Positions 7,858 through 16,614 of a stretch of DNA of 51,264 nt are shown here, one piece after another. The translations under genes and the position numbers were made by a program. The DNA is taken from NCBI RefSeq assembly GCF_029968035.1, contig NZ_JASCIQ010000054.1, positions 1 to 51,264 on the forward strand. Reading direction: 5' to 3'. The stretch's first letter is position 1. Each line of letters begins with the position of its first letter. The DNA comes from Streptomyces cavernicola. Its GTDB lineage: Bacteria; Actinomycetota; Actinomycetes; Streptomycetales; Streptomycetaceae. The notes under the pieces are model-generated. The model searched no databases. It had not been told where the DNA came from and worked only from the letters and a program-made list of their open reading frames with translations.

Positions 7858-10046
7858 CCGACGGGCCTCCGCTCCCTGATCCGGCGCGGCGCTGCAGGCG
7901 GTCCGCCGGGGGTGCCGACCGCCCCGGTTCTGCGGAGCTTCTGCCAGCGGAGCCGGCCGCCGGAGAGCGCGGTGATCCAGGACTGCAGCAGCACCACGTA
8001 CATCAACTGCCGGTACAGGAGCTGCTGCAGGGGCAGCGACACCAGGTGCGCCATCCGCTCCCGGTCGAGCCGGAAGGCGTACGCCGCGCACACCGCCTGG
8101 ACCGCGAGCACCCCGAACCAGGCGGCGACGGTCTGCGCGGTCGGCCCGAAGACCAGGCCGTAGAGCAGGAAGACGTCGATCAGCGGGGCGAGCAGCGGGG
8201 CCAGGACCATGAACAGCGAGACCAGCGGAAGCCCCACGCGGCCGAACCGGCCGGAGGCGCCGCTGTCGACGAGGGCGCGGCGGTGCTTCCAGATCGCCTG
8301 CATCGTGCCGTACGACCAGCGGTAGCGCTGGGACCAGAGTTGCCGCAGGGTCTCCGGGGCCTCGGTCCAGGCGCGGGCGTTCTCCGCGTAGACGACCCGC
8401 CAGCCCGCGCGGTGCAGGGCCATGGTGATGTCGGTGTCCTCGGCGAGCGTGTCGTCGCTCATGCCGCCGACCCGCTCCAGGGCGCCGCGCCGGAAGGCCC
8501 CGACGGCGCCGGGGATGGTGGGCATGCAGCGCAGGACGTCGTACATCCGGCGGTCCAGGTTGAAGCCCATCACGTACTCGATGTGCTGCCAGGCGCCGAT
8601 CACGGTGTCCTTGTTGCCGACCTTGGCGTTACCCGCCACCGCGCCGACCCGGTGGTCCCCGAAGGGCTGCACCAGCTCGCGCACCGTGGACGGCTCGAAG
8701 ACGGTGTCGCCGTCCATCATCACGATCAGCTCGTGCCGGGCGCTCGCCAGGCCCCGGTTGAGCGCGGCGGGCTTGCCCGCGTTGAGCTGGCGGATCACGC
8801 GGACGTCCGGCAGGCCGAGGTCCTCCACGATCCGCGCGGTGCCGTCGGACGAGCCGTCGTCGATCACGATCACCTCGACGGGATGCTCGCCGCCCATCAG
8901 CGAACGCACCGTGTTCTCGATGCACTTCGCCTCGTTGTACGCGGGCACGAGCACCGACACCGGTTCCGTCACGGGCGGTCCCCAGCTGAAGCGGGCGCCG
9001 CGGGTGCGCCGGGCGTGCGCCCAGGACAGCAGCAGCATCAGGCCGAAGCGGGCCAGGACCAGGACGCCGACGACGGCGAGGCCGACGACGAGCACGCCCG
9101 TCACGTTCTCGGAGACGCCCACCGCCGCCACGAAGGCGCGGCCCTTCCACAGCTCGAACCCGGAGACCGGGGTGTGCGCACTGGGGGCGCCCATGGCCTC
9201 GGTGAGGTTGTCGAACTCGTAGCCACGCGCGCGTAGTTCGGGAATCAGGCGGTCCAGGGCGGCGACGGTCTGGGAGCGGTCGCCGCCGGAGTCGTGCAGC
9301 AGGACGACCGCGCCCGCGTCGCCCTGCGGGGTGGCGCGCTCGACGATCTCCTCGACTCCGGGGCGCTTCCAGTCCTCGCTGTCGGTGTCGTTGACGACCG
9401 TGATGTAGCCACGGCTGCCGATGTACTTGGTGACCGGCCAGTTCGCGTTGTCGAAGGCGTCCGCGAACGAGGAGTACGGCGGGCGGAACAGCGAGGTCCT
9501 GATGCCGGCCGCGCCCGCGAGCGCGAGCTGGTTCTGCGACAGCTCCCAGTCGATGCGGCCCTCCGACTGGTACGAGAGGTCCGGGTGGTTGAACGTGTGC
9601 AGCCCGATCTCGTGCCCCTCGCGCACGATCCGCTCGACGAGCCCGGGGTGGCGGGCGGCCATGGTGCCGGTGACGAAGAAGACGCCGTGCGCCCGGTGTT
9701 CGCGCAGCTTGTCGAGGATCTTCGGGGTCCACTTCGGGTCGGGCCCGTCGTCGAAGGTCAGGACCAGTTTGCGGCGGGGCACGCTGAGCGCCGCCGCGGG
9801 CTCCTCGGGGTCCCTGGCGTCGATCACCGGGCCGCCGGCGAGCACCTGCTGCGGCACCAGGTCGGTGGGCACGGGCGGGCGCACGCGGTGGTCGGCGAGG
9901 ATCTCGCTGTGCACATAGCCGCGCAGCATCAGCATCGCCAGCAGCGCGACGAGGAGCAGCGCGGGCAGCAGCCGGCGCATCGTCAGACGACGGCGCGGGG
10001 GCGCTGCCGCGCGCGTACGGCGGTGCGGTGTACGGAGGTTCGTCAT
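7854..10046 (-). CDS. matB: Polysaccharide deacetylase - family 2 glycosyltransferase fusion
   Basis: The 730-residue membrane protein has a signal anchor (about 23-43) and an extracellular NodB-type deacetylase domain with TFDDGPDP (metal-binding Asp near 99-100), HTFNH (150-154), RPPY and LLHDSG. A membrane segment near 310-335 leads to a cytoplasmic processive GT2 domain with GDT, EDTD and QRYRW, and then to C-terminal membrane segments. It resembles IcaB fused to IcaA and matches the MatB architecture described for streptomycete hyphal aggregation and poly-beta-1,6-GlcNAc production. Its start overlaps the upstream stop by four nucleotides, and its stop overlaps the acyltransferase start. 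The symbol is from memory of that locus. Confidence 0.85.
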   Translation of the reverse strand: MTNLRTPHRRTRAAAPPRRRLTMRRLLPALLLVALLAMLMLRGYVHSEILADHRVRPPVPTDLVPQQVLAGGPVIDARDPEEPAAALSVPRRKLVLTFDDGPDPKWTPKILDKLREHRAHGVFFVTGTMAARHPGLVERIVREGHEIGLHTFNHPDLSYQSEGRIDWELSQNQLALAGAAGIRTSLFRPPYSSFADAFDNANWPVTKYIGSRGYITVVNDTDSEDWKRPGVEEIVERATPQGDAGAVVLLHDSGGDRSQTVAALDRLIPELRARGYEFDNLTEAMGAPSAHTPVSGFELWKGRAFVAAVGVSENVTGVLVVGLAVVGVLVLARFGLMLLLSWAHARRTRGARFSWGPPVTEPVSVLVPAYNEAKCIENTVRSLMGGEHPVEVIVIDDGSSDGTARIVEDLGLPDVRVIRQLNAGKPAALNRGLASARHELIVMMDGDTVFEPSTVRELVQPFGDHRVGAVAGNAKVGNKDTVIGAWQHIEYVMGFNLDRRMYDVLRCMPTIPGAVGAFRRGALERVGGMSDDTLAEDTDITMALHRAGWRVVYAENARAWTEAPETLRQLWSQRYRWSYGTMQAIWKHRRALVDSGASGRFGRVGLPLVSLFMVLAPLLAPLIDVFLLYGLVFGPTAQTVAAWFGVLAVQAVCAAYAFRLDRERMAHLVSLPLQQLLYRQLMYVVLLQSWITALSGGRLRWQKLRRTGAVGTPGGPPAAPRRIRERRPVG

Positions 10047-10858
10047 CGCGCCGCGGCCTCCGCGGCCTCGGTGGCCTCGATGGCGGGTGAGGCGGGGACG
10101 TCGACGGGCGGTGTCGTCTCGCGCGTCGGCTCCGGGTGCGGCTCCGGGCTCGTCCCTGGGCCGGGTTCGGGCGAGGGCGGCGGCGGGTCGTCGGTGGGTT
10201 CCGGGCGGGGGTCGACGGGGGCGGGGCCACCGCCCGTACCGCCCGAGCCCGAGCCCGGCTCCGGGTCGGACCCCGAGCCCGAGCCCGACTCCGATCCCGA
10301 CCCCGGGTCCGTACCGCCCGAGCCCTCCCCGGGCTCCGCCTCCGGCGAACCGGCAGGCGCGGACGGGCCGTCGGGCCGCTTCGGCGCGCTCCGCCCGGCA
10401 CCCCCACCGACGCTTTCCACCCGCGGACCTTCACCGCTCGGCCCTTCACCGCTCGGGCCCGTGCCGCTCGGGCCGCCCGCCGCCGGGGTCGTGTCCGCCG
10501 CGGGCTCGCCGTCGCGCAGGAACGTCGGCGTCGGGGACGGTTCGACCCGGCCCGCGGGCTCGCCGCGCTTGTCGCCGAGGCCCGGCATCCAGGGTGCGTC
10601 GGACCTGCCGGAGAGCAGGGAGACCCCGAGCACCGCCGCGTACGCCGTGCAGGCCAGGCCGAGCACCCAGCCGATGCGCCGCAACCGGCGGCTGCGGCTG
10701 CCGGACTCGTCCACGAAGACCGGGCCGTCGGAGCCGTCCTGCCCGTCGGCCGGGACGGCCGGGTCCTTCAACTGCCGGCCCACTCCGTCGATCTGGACCG
10801 TGACTTCGTTCGGATCGTGCGTGTGCCCCGAGCGGGCACCTTCTCGCCAATTTTCCAC
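10043..10858 (-). CDS. matA: Membrane-anchored low-complexity protein, first gene of the matB operon
   Basis: From the GTG at 10858 the protein has 271 residues: a hydrophilic N-terminus with HTHDPNEVTVQIDG, one membrane segment (about 62-83) and about 185 residues rich in Gly, Ser, Pro and Glu with short repeats such as SGEGP and GSGSGSDPEP. The tail should lie outside the cell and could interact with wall or polymer. No enzyme domain is visible. Position and layout fit the partner gene named matA in streptomycetes, but sequence support is weak. The start is uncertain: a G-rich stretch lies 13 nt upstream, and the frame is open to 10993 without coding-like sequence. The stop overlaps the start of the next gene (ATGA). 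Confidence 0.6.
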   Translation of the reverse strand: MENWREGARSGHTHDPNEVTVQIDGVGRQLKDPAVPADGQDGSDGPVFVDESGSRSRRLRRIGWVLGLACTAYAAVLGVSLLSGRSDAPWMPGLGDKRGEPAGRVEPSPTPTFLRDGEPAADTTPAAGGPSGTGPSGEGPSGEGPRVESVGGGAGRSAPKRPDGPSAPAGSPEAEPGEGSGGTDPGSGSESGSGSGSDPEPGSGSGGTGGGPAPVDPRPEPTDDPPPPSPEPGPGTSPEPHPEPTRETTPPVDVPASPAIEATEAAEAAAR

Positions 10859-11062
10859 TGTCGTACGCCCATCCCCCCACCGAATTCGGGCGCACGAGCG
10901 AGACCGGGCACTCGCCGCCGGACCGGGCCCCCACCCGGTCCGGGCGCCCCCCCCCACAGACCCACTGCGCCCGGAGCACCGAATGTAGCGCACAAGGGTG
11001 ACAGTCGTACTTCTTGTGCAGAAACGGTTGTTCGCGGACAGTTCGTATCTGGCCGTACGTGA
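10859..11062. promoter_or_regulatory. Intergenic region upstream of the mat-like operon, with inverted repeat 10990-11019
   Basis: No gene is seen here. GCACAAG (10990-10996) and CTTGTGC (11013-11019) form a 7-bp inverted repeat with a 16-bp spacer, in the region expected to hold the minus-strand promoter of the three-gene operon. A run of eleven C lies at about 10950. No confident -10/-35 pair could be assigned. Confidence 0.3.
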
Positions 11063-12028
11063 TCAGGTCCGACCCGACATGATCATTTCGTCCGCGGCCG
11101 GAACCCACCCACGCTCCGGTCGCCGCAGCCAGCCCCGCTCCGCCGCCGTCCGCGCGCACGCGGCGCGCAGCGCGTCGAGCCCCGGATGCCTGAGCCCCCG
11201 GCGCCACACCAGCGAGACCGGCGACAGCGGCACCGGGTCGACCAGCGGCCGCAGCACGCACCCCGGCATCGCGGGGAAGTCGACCACGGCGAGCACCGGC
11301 GTACGGGTCTTGGCCATGACCCGCCGGAACTCCTCCGCGCCCACCGCGAGCGGCGCGGGCGGCGCGACCTCGATGCCGCGCCCGGCGAAGAGGCGGCGGG
11401 CCAGGTCCGTCCACTCCGGCGTCCGCGGATTCCCGGCGCCCGCGTACACCGACTCGCCCGCGAGCGCGTCGAGCGGCACCTCGGCGAGGCCCGCCAGCGG
11501 ATGGCCGTCGGGCAGCACCACGGCCATCGGCTCGTAGCGCACGGGGAGTTGGTCGAGTCCGGCGCGCAGCGTCGCGTCGAGTCCCGCGTACCGGCCGAAG
11601 GAGGCGTCCAGGCGACCGGCGACGATCTCGCCCGCCGCGCCGGTGAGTCCGCTCTCGTAGCGGGCCATCAGCTCGCAGTCCGGGGCGAGTTCACGCGCCC
11701 GCGCGAGGAGCCGCTCGAAGACCAGGCCGGGGCTGTTCACGTCGACGAGGAGCGCCCGTCCGGCCCCGCTCGCGGCGGCGAGCAGCTCGTCCTGCGCCGC
11801 GAGCACCCGGCGCGCGTACGGCGCGAGCCGCTCCGCGTCCGGCGTCGGCGTCACCTGCCGGGTGGTGCGGACGAACAGCTCCACGCCCAACTCCCGTTCC
11901 AAGCGCCGCACATCGCGGCTGAGCGCCTGCTGCGCGACGTGCAGCCGGGCGGCGGCGCGGGTGAAGTGCAGCTCCTCGACGACGGCGAGGAAGGACCGAA
12001 GGAGCCGGGGCTCTATGTCACGGGGCAC
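11063..12028 (-). CDS. LysR-family transcriptional regulator
   Basis: This 321-residue protein has an N-terminal winged helix-turn-helix (about 5-65; LLRSFLAVVEELHFTRAAAR, then SRDVRRLERELGVELF) and a C-terminal periplasmic-binding-protein-like effector domain. It starts with GTG and lacks a clear ribosome binding site. It is divergent from an MFS gene across 83 bp, the standard layout in which a LysR protein controls its neighbour and itself. The effector is unknown. The stop codon lies in one of two TGATCA sequences 20 bp apart (11060 and 11080). Confidence 0.88.
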   Translation of the reverse strand: MPRDIEPRLLRSFLAVVEELHFTRAAARLHVAQQALSRDVRRLERELGVELFVRTTRQVTPTPDAERLAPYARRVLAAQDELLAAASGAGRALLVDVNSPGLVFERLLARARELAPDCELMARYESGLTGAAGEIVAGRLDASFGRYAGLDATLRAGLDQLPVRYEPMAVVLPDGHPLAGLAEVPLDALAGESVYAGAGNPRTPEWTDLARRLFAGRGIEVAPPAPLAVGAEEFRRVMAKTRTPVLAVVDFPAMPGCVLRPLVDPVPLSPVSLVWRRGLRHPGLDALRAACARTAAERGWLRRPERGWVPAADEMIMSGRT

Positions 12029-12111
12029 CGTCGGAATCTACAACCGGGATGCGTGAACGGTCCCCCGAAAGGTGTTGGACGCCGACCGCCTGCCGCCCCG
12101 AGCCTTGCCGC

Positions 12112-13443
12112 ATGGCCAATCCGTACTCCCGGCTCTTCGAGCTCCCCGGCGCCCGCGCCTTCACCCTCGGCAACCTCGTCGCCCGCCTCCCCATGGGCAT
12201 GTTCGGCGTGAGCGCCATCGTCATGATCGCCGAGCGGTACGGCAGTTACGCCCTCGCCGGGGCCGTCACCGCCACCGGACTGGCCGCCACCGCGGTGGTC
12301 GCCCCGTACACCGCGCGGCTCGTGGACCGGCACGGCCAGGCCCGAACAGCCGTGCCCGCAACGGCAATTGCCGTCCTCGGCTCGCTGCTGCTCGCGCTCT
12401 GCGTCCACCTGCACGCGCCCGCGTGGACCCTGTTCGCCGCGTACGCCCTGACCGCCACCACGCCCAACACCGGCGGCATGTCCCGCGCCCGCTGGCAGCA
12501 CCTGTACGCGGGCGACCCGGCGCGGCTGCACACCGCCAACTCCTTCGAGCAGGCCGCGGACGAGCTGTGCTTCATGCTCGGCCCGGTCGTCGCCGCCTTC
12601 CTGTGCACGGCCCTCTTCCCGGAGGCGGGCACGCTCACCGGCGCACTGCTCCTGCTCTCCGGGGTCCTGCTCTTCACCGCTCAGCGCTCCACAGAACCGC
12701 CACCCCACGCGCGTACGACGAAAACCGCCTCCCCTATAGGCGCCCCCGGAATGCTCCCTCTAGTGACGGTTTTCCTCGCCACAGGGGCGGTTTTCGGCTC
12801 CATGGAGGTCGTCACCGTCGCCTACGCCGACGGGCAGGGGCACGCGTCCGCGGCGGGCCCGGTCCTCGCCCTGCAGGCGGCCGGCTCGTGCGCGGCGGGG
12901 CTCCTCTACGGGGCCCGCGCACCGGGCGGCCCGGCGGAGCGCAGGTTCCTGTACTGCCTGGCCGGGATGGCGGCCCTGATGGCGCTGCCGCTGCTCGCCG
13001 CCGGTACGGGCTCGCTGTGGCTGCTCGCCGGGGCGCTGCTCGCGGCGGGCATGGCAACGGCTCCGACGATGGTGACGGGCATGGGCCTGGTGCAGGCGCG
13101 CACCCCCGAGGGCCGGCTCAACGAGGGCATGACCCTCGCCGTGACCGGCCTGCTCGGGGGCATCGCCTGCGGCAGCGCGCTGGGCGGCCAGGCCGTCGAG
13201 CACCTGAGCGCGCGGGCGGGCTACGCCGTGCCCGTCACCGCGGCCGCCCTCGCCCTCGCGCTGTTCAGCACAGTGACGGTTTACGCCAGGAGCACTCGAC
13301 GTCGGCCGTACCGGAATCAGCCGCACGCGCGGAGCCGGAAATCCCCGGCCGTACGAGAACCGTCTCCTCAGCGGTGGATTTCGCGAGCGTCACCACGATC
13401 GCGTCCTCGATGGCCTTCACGGACGCCCCCAGGTAGTTGTTGA
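12112..13443 (+). CDS. MFS transporter, probable drug/metabolite efflux
   Basis: From ATG 12112 the product has 443 residues with about 12 membrane segments (FTLGNLVARLPMGMFGVSAI starts the first) and the small-residue-rich helices typical of major facilitator proteins. The substrate is not apparent. I chose the ATG just before the conserved N-terminus; an open frame reaches 12049 but adds unconvincing sequence. The last 50 or so residues (after TVTVYAR) are Arg/Pro/Ser-rich and unlike a transporter. They are encoded in the 179 bp that overlap the convergent carboxypeptidase gene, so the annotated end may reflect a lost original stop. Confidence 0.82.
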   Translation: MANPYSRLFELPGARAFTLGNLVARLPMGMFGVSAIVMIAERYGSYALAGAVTATGLAATAVVAPYTARLVDRHGQARTAVPATAIAVLGSLLLALCVHLHAPAWTLFAAYALTATTPNTGGMSRARWQHLYAGDPARLHTANSFEQAADELCFMLGPVVAAFLCTALFPEAGTLTGALLLLSGVLLFTAQRSTEPPPHARTTKTASPIGAPGMLPLVTVFLATGAVFGSMEVVTVAYADGQGHASAAGPVLALQAAGSCAAGLLYGARAPGGPAERRFLYCLAGMAALMALPLLAAGTGSLWLLAGALLAAGMATAPTMVTGMGLVQARTPEGRLNEGMTLAVTGLLGGIACGSALGGQAVEHLSARAGYAVPVTAAALALALFSTVTVYARSTRRRPYRNQPHARSRKSPAVREPSPQRWISRASPRSRPRWPSRTPPGSC

Positions 13444-14890
13444 GCACGACGCTGAACACCAGCTCCCGCCCGTCCGCGTCCTTCACGTACCCGGAGAGCG
13501 CCGAGGCCCCGGTCAACGACCCTGTCTTGGCGCGGGCGTTGAGCTCCGCGGGGGTGTCGCACATCCGCGACCGCAGCGTGCCGCCCACGAACCGGTCCGG
13601 GTCGCAGGCCACGGGCAGCGAGTTCAGCCAGTCCCCGTACCAGGGCGCGTCCCGCACCGCGAGCAGCAGCCGCACCAGCTGGTCGGCGGGCATGTTGTTC
13701 ATCCGCGAGAGCCCCGAGCCGTCGACCTGCCGCAGCTTCCCGGGCTCCACGCCCTCCTTCTCCAGGAACCCGGCGACCGCGTCGAGCCCCGAGCTCCACG
13801 TCCCCTGACCGGACTTCTCGTACCCCATGGTCTTGACGAGCGCCTCGGCGTGCATGTTGTTGGAAAGTTTCATGAACGGTACGAGGAGCTCCTTCAGCGG
13901 CATCGAGCGGTGCTCGGCGACCGGCTCGGCGTCCTTCGGCGTGGCCGCGCCGAGCCGGGTGCCGCCCTCGACGCGCACGCCGTGCCGGGCCAGGGCGTCC
14001 CGGAACACGGCGGCCGCGTACCCAGTGGGCTCCCAGACCGTCACCCACTCCTTGGCCGGGTCCCCGCCGACCGGCAGGTTCCCGCTGACGACCACGGTGT
14101 TGGAGCCGTGCTCACGCTGCACGCTCACCGTGTTCGGCTCCCCCGCGGCGACCGTACGGGCCCGGTTCTCGATCTCGACGTACCCGGTGCGCGGGGTGAG
14201 CCCGATCTTCGGCCGCTGCCCGGCCTCGGCGCCCGGCTCGACCTCGACGATCACGGTCCCGGAGTCGTAGTCGGTGTCGGGGGCCACGGTGAGCGCGGAG
14301 ATCTGCGCCGAGTAGTACGACGACTCGTCGTCGGCGGCCCAGGAGCGCCCGAGCCTCTCCGCGTCGAAGCGGGTGTCGTCGGCGACGAGCCGCCCGGTCA
14401 CCTCGCGGATCCCGGCCTTCGCGACGTCGGCGGCGAGCCGGTCGTAGTCCTCGGCGAGGGTGGTGGGGTCACCGCTGCCGCGCAGATACAGGTCGCCGGC
14501 GAGCGTCGAACCGTTCCTGCTGCCGTGCGCGAGGGCGTCGGTGCGGTAGCGGTGGTCGGGGCCGAGCAGCGCGGTCGCCGCGGCGGACGTGGTGAGTTTG
14601 GTGTTGGAGGCGGGCATGAGGCGGGCGGTCGGCAGGTGGCTGTAGACGGTCTCGCCGGTCTCCGCGTCGGCGATGACGACGCTGGCCGCGCCGCCCTGCA
14701 TCCGCGGATCGCCGAGGATCGTGTCGATGGCCTCCGGGAGCCCGGCGCGCACCGCCGAGACGTCGGCCCCGGCGGGCGCGCTCCAGGTCAGGGTGGCGGC
14801 CAGTCCGACGAGCGCGGGCCAAACAGCTGCACGCGCAAGGAAGTTGGTTCTCGCGGAAGTGCTCGCGGTGGTGCTCGCAGGTCTGCTCAT
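13265..14890 (-). CDS. dacB: D-alanyl-D-alanine carboxypeptidase/endopeptidase (PBP4, peptidase S13)
   Basis: The 541-residue exported protein trims or cuts peptidoglycan peptides outside the membrane. All three penicillin-binding motifs are present: SNTK (95-98, catalytic Ser95 and Lys98), SNN (343-345) and KTG (455-457), with the long insert between the first two that is typical of class C proteins. A hydrophobic segment at about 20-42 should be the signal sequence. I chose ATG 14890 because the 17 codons upstream are not signal-like. The family-like sequence ends near residue 505; the last 36 residues are encoded in the overlap with the convergent MFS gene. Confidence 0.9.
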   Translation of the reverse strand: MSRPASTTASTSARTNFLARAAVWPALVGLAATLTWSAPAGADVSAVRAGLPEAIDTILGDPRMQGGAASVVIADAETGETVYSHLPTARLMPASNTKLTTSAAATALLGPDHRYRTDALAHGSRNGSTLAGDLYLRGSGDPTTLAEDYDRLAADVAKAGIREVTGRLVADDTRFDAERLGRSWAADDESSYYSAQISALTVAPDTDYDSGTVIVEVEPGAEAGQRPKIGLTPRTGYVEIENRARTVAAGEPNTVSVQREHGSNTVVVSGNLPVGGDPAKEWVTVWEPTGYAAAVFRDALARHGVRVEGGTRLGAATPKDAEPVAEHRSMPLKELLVPFMKLSNNMHAEALVKTMGYEKSGQGTWSSGLDAVAGFLEKEGVEPGKLRQVDGSGLSRMNNMPADQLVRLLLAVRDAPWYGDWLNSLPVACDPDRFVGGTLRSRMCDTPAELNARAKTGSLTGASALSGYVKDADGRELVFSVVLNNYLGASVKAIEDAIVVTLAKSTAEETVLVRPGISGSARAADSGTADVECSWRKPSLC

Positions 14891-14962
14891 GCCACGGCAG
14901 GATCCCGGAAACCGCCCCCTTGCGACAGACGCCCCGCACACCCGTCCGCCGAGTACCCGCGT

Positions 14963-15940
14963 TCAGCGGAGCCCCCAAGCCGCCCCCATCCGGTACGCCG
15001 CGCACAGGTCCACGTCGAGCAGATACGCCCCGGCCGTCCCGCACTGCGCGTCCCCGCTGCCGGGGTCGACGGGCTGCCCGTGCCCCATGCCGGTGATGCT
15101 GTACGTCTCCACGACGCCGCTGCCGTCGGGCCCGTGGAACACCTGGTGCGGGTAGCCGCCCACGGTGTCGCTGACGTCCGCCTCCTGGTCGGCGCCGTGC
15201 ACATCGGTCCACTGCTCGACGAGGTCGCCCATGTTGACGGGCTTCACAGTGGTGTCGGCGCTGCCGTGCAGCACGGTGAGCCGCGGCCACGGCCCCGCGT
15301 ACCCGGGCCGCGCGGCCCGCACCCGGTCGCCCCACTGCTGCGGCGTCTGCGTCGCGCCCACGTACATGCACACGTACGGCGACCCGGCGGCCTGCGCGCA
15401 GCCGTACGGCAGCCCGGCGACGACTCCGCCGGCGCGGAACTTCTCCGGGTACGCGGCCATCATCACGGAGGTCATCGCGCCGCCCGCCGAGAGCCCGGTG
15501 ACCTGCACGCGGTCCGGGTCCCCGGCGGCGTCGGCGAGCTGCCGGTCCACCATCTGCGCGATCGACGCGGCCTCGCCCTGGCCGCGTGAACTGTCGCCCG
15601 TCCGGAACCAGTTGAAGCACCGGTTCGCGTTGTTGCCGCTCTGCTGTTCCGGTACGAGGACGGAGAAGCCCCACCGGTCGGCGAGCTCGGTCCAGCCGCT
15701 GCCGGGGCCGTACCCGGCGGCGTTCTGCGTACAGCCGTGCAGGGCCACGACGACGGGGCGGCCGGCGGGCAGCCCCTCGGGCTCGTACCGGTACATCTTC
15801 AGGGCCCCGGGGTTGGACCCGAAGCCGGTGACCTCCTCCAGGCCCGCGGCGGCGTGGACGCGCGGCACGGCGAGGAGCAGGGAACAGAGGGCTGCCACCG
15901 CGGTCAGGGCGGCGAGAAGTGCGGCTCTGGTCGATGTCAT
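14963..15940 (-). CDS. Secreted esterase, PHB depolymerase-like alpha/beta hydrolase
   Basis: The 325-residue protein has a signal peptide (about 1-31) followed by an Esterase_PHB-type fold. HGC at 68-70 gives the oxyanion region, GLSAGG contains nucleophile Ser151, HGSADTTV contains Asp229 and GMGHGQP contains His287. Several Cys residues suggest disulphides, fitting an extracellular enzyme. Possible substrates are polyhydroxyalkanoates, feruloyl or acetyl-xylan esters; the sequence does not decide. The ATG at 15940 begins a good signal peptide, whereas the open frame upstream to 16039 adds 33 unconvincing codons. Confidence 0.85.
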   Translation of the reverse strand: MTSTRAALLAALTAVAALCSLLLAVPRVHAAAGLEEVTGFGSNPGALKMYRYEPEGLPAGRPVVVALHGCTQNAAGYGPGSGWTELADRWGFSVLVPEQQSGNNANRCFNWFRTGDSSRGQGEAASIAQMVDRQLADAAGDPDRVQVTGLSAGGAMTSVMMAAYPEKFRAGGVVAGLPYGCAQAAGSPYVCMYVGATQTPQQWGDRVRAARPGYAGPWPRLTVLHGSADTTVKPVNMGDLVEQWTDVHGADQEADVSDTVGGYPHQVFHGPDGSGVVETYSITGMGHGQPVDPGSGDAQCGTAGAYLLDVDLCAAYRMGAAWGLR

Positions 15941-16044
15941 GCGTAGGGAAGCTAGGAGCGGACCGCCGCGACCGATATGGGTGCGGAACACACAGGATGG
16001 GGGCGTTTTCATGGGGCCCGAGCACATAAACCCGAGCACATGAA

Positions 16045-16077
16045 AAGGCCCCCGACGCCGAAGCGTCCGGGGGCCTT
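16045..16077 (-). terminator. Terminator of the tmRNA gene
   Basis: AAGGCCCCCG and CGGGGGCCTT pair (with an inner GACGC/GCGTC stem carrying one mismatch) around a TTCG tetraloop, followed on the minus strand by TTTTC. It lies 18 nt beyond the mature 3' end of ssrA. Confidence 0.9.
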
Positions 16078-16094
16078 CTCATACATGGGAATTG

Positions 16095-16480
16095 TGGAGA
16101 TGGCGGGAATCGAACCCGCGTCCAACGGTGTGGAATCAGGGCTTCTCCGTGTGCAGTTCGCTGCGATTTTCTCAGCCCCGGAGATCACGCGAACAAGTCT
16201 CCGACGGGCTCAGTCACTGTTTGATTTCCCTTCACACCCCGTGACCGGGCGTAAAGGTTTAGTTCCCTAGATTATGCCAGGATCCGGGTCGGGAACGTCC
16301 CCGGGCTGACACCCATTTAGGGTCCTTCAGTCACTGCTTATCAGGCAGCGAGGGCGAAGGACTGGGAATCGCGCTTGGTGTTGGCGATTATTGGTTGCGA
16401 CATATGGTTAACGAGATCATTGCCGCTTCCTCGACACGCTTCCCCTGCTTCGACAGCCGCTGTCGAAACCGATCATCCCC
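16095..16480 (-). ncRNA. ssrA: Transfer-messenger RNA (tmRNA)
   Basis: The 5' end GGGGATG pairs with CATCTCC at 16096-16102 to form the acceptor stem, and GGGTTCGATTCCC gives the T arm, so the tRNA-like domain is intact. CCA is not encoded. The mRNA-like part has resume codon GCC at 16385 and reads ANTKRDSQSFALAA, then TGA (16343-16341), ending in the ALAA degron recognised by Clp proteases. Together with SmpB it rescues stalled ribosomes and tags their products. smpB lies 134 bp upstream on the same strand. Ends are inferred from pairing. Confidence 0.97.
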
Positions 16481-16581
16481 ATGTTGATTTTTCAAAGTGG
16501 ACCCGAGAGATCCGAAGACCTCAGGAATCCCGCGCTCCGTCACCTGCGGAACGTGGTCCATCGTACGTGAACAACACACGA

Positions 16582-16606
16582 CGGTGCCAGCCAATTCCCG
16601 GCACCG
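16582..16606 (-). terminator. Weak hairpin downstream of smpB
   Basis: CGGTGCC and GGCACCG form a 7-bp stem with an 11-nt loop, 8 nt past the smpB stop. There is no T-run, so it may be a weak terminator, a processing site, or part of the ssrA upstream region. The ssrA promoter must lie between 16481 and about 16600; I could not fix a confident -10/-35 pair. Confidence 0.3.
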
Positions 16607-16614
16607 ACCGCGGC

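Noticed and set aside
11060..11085. Two TGATCA sites 20 bp apart at the lysR 3' end
   Set aside because: Both fall within lysR codons or its stop, and six-base palindromes at this spacing are not strong evidence of an operator.
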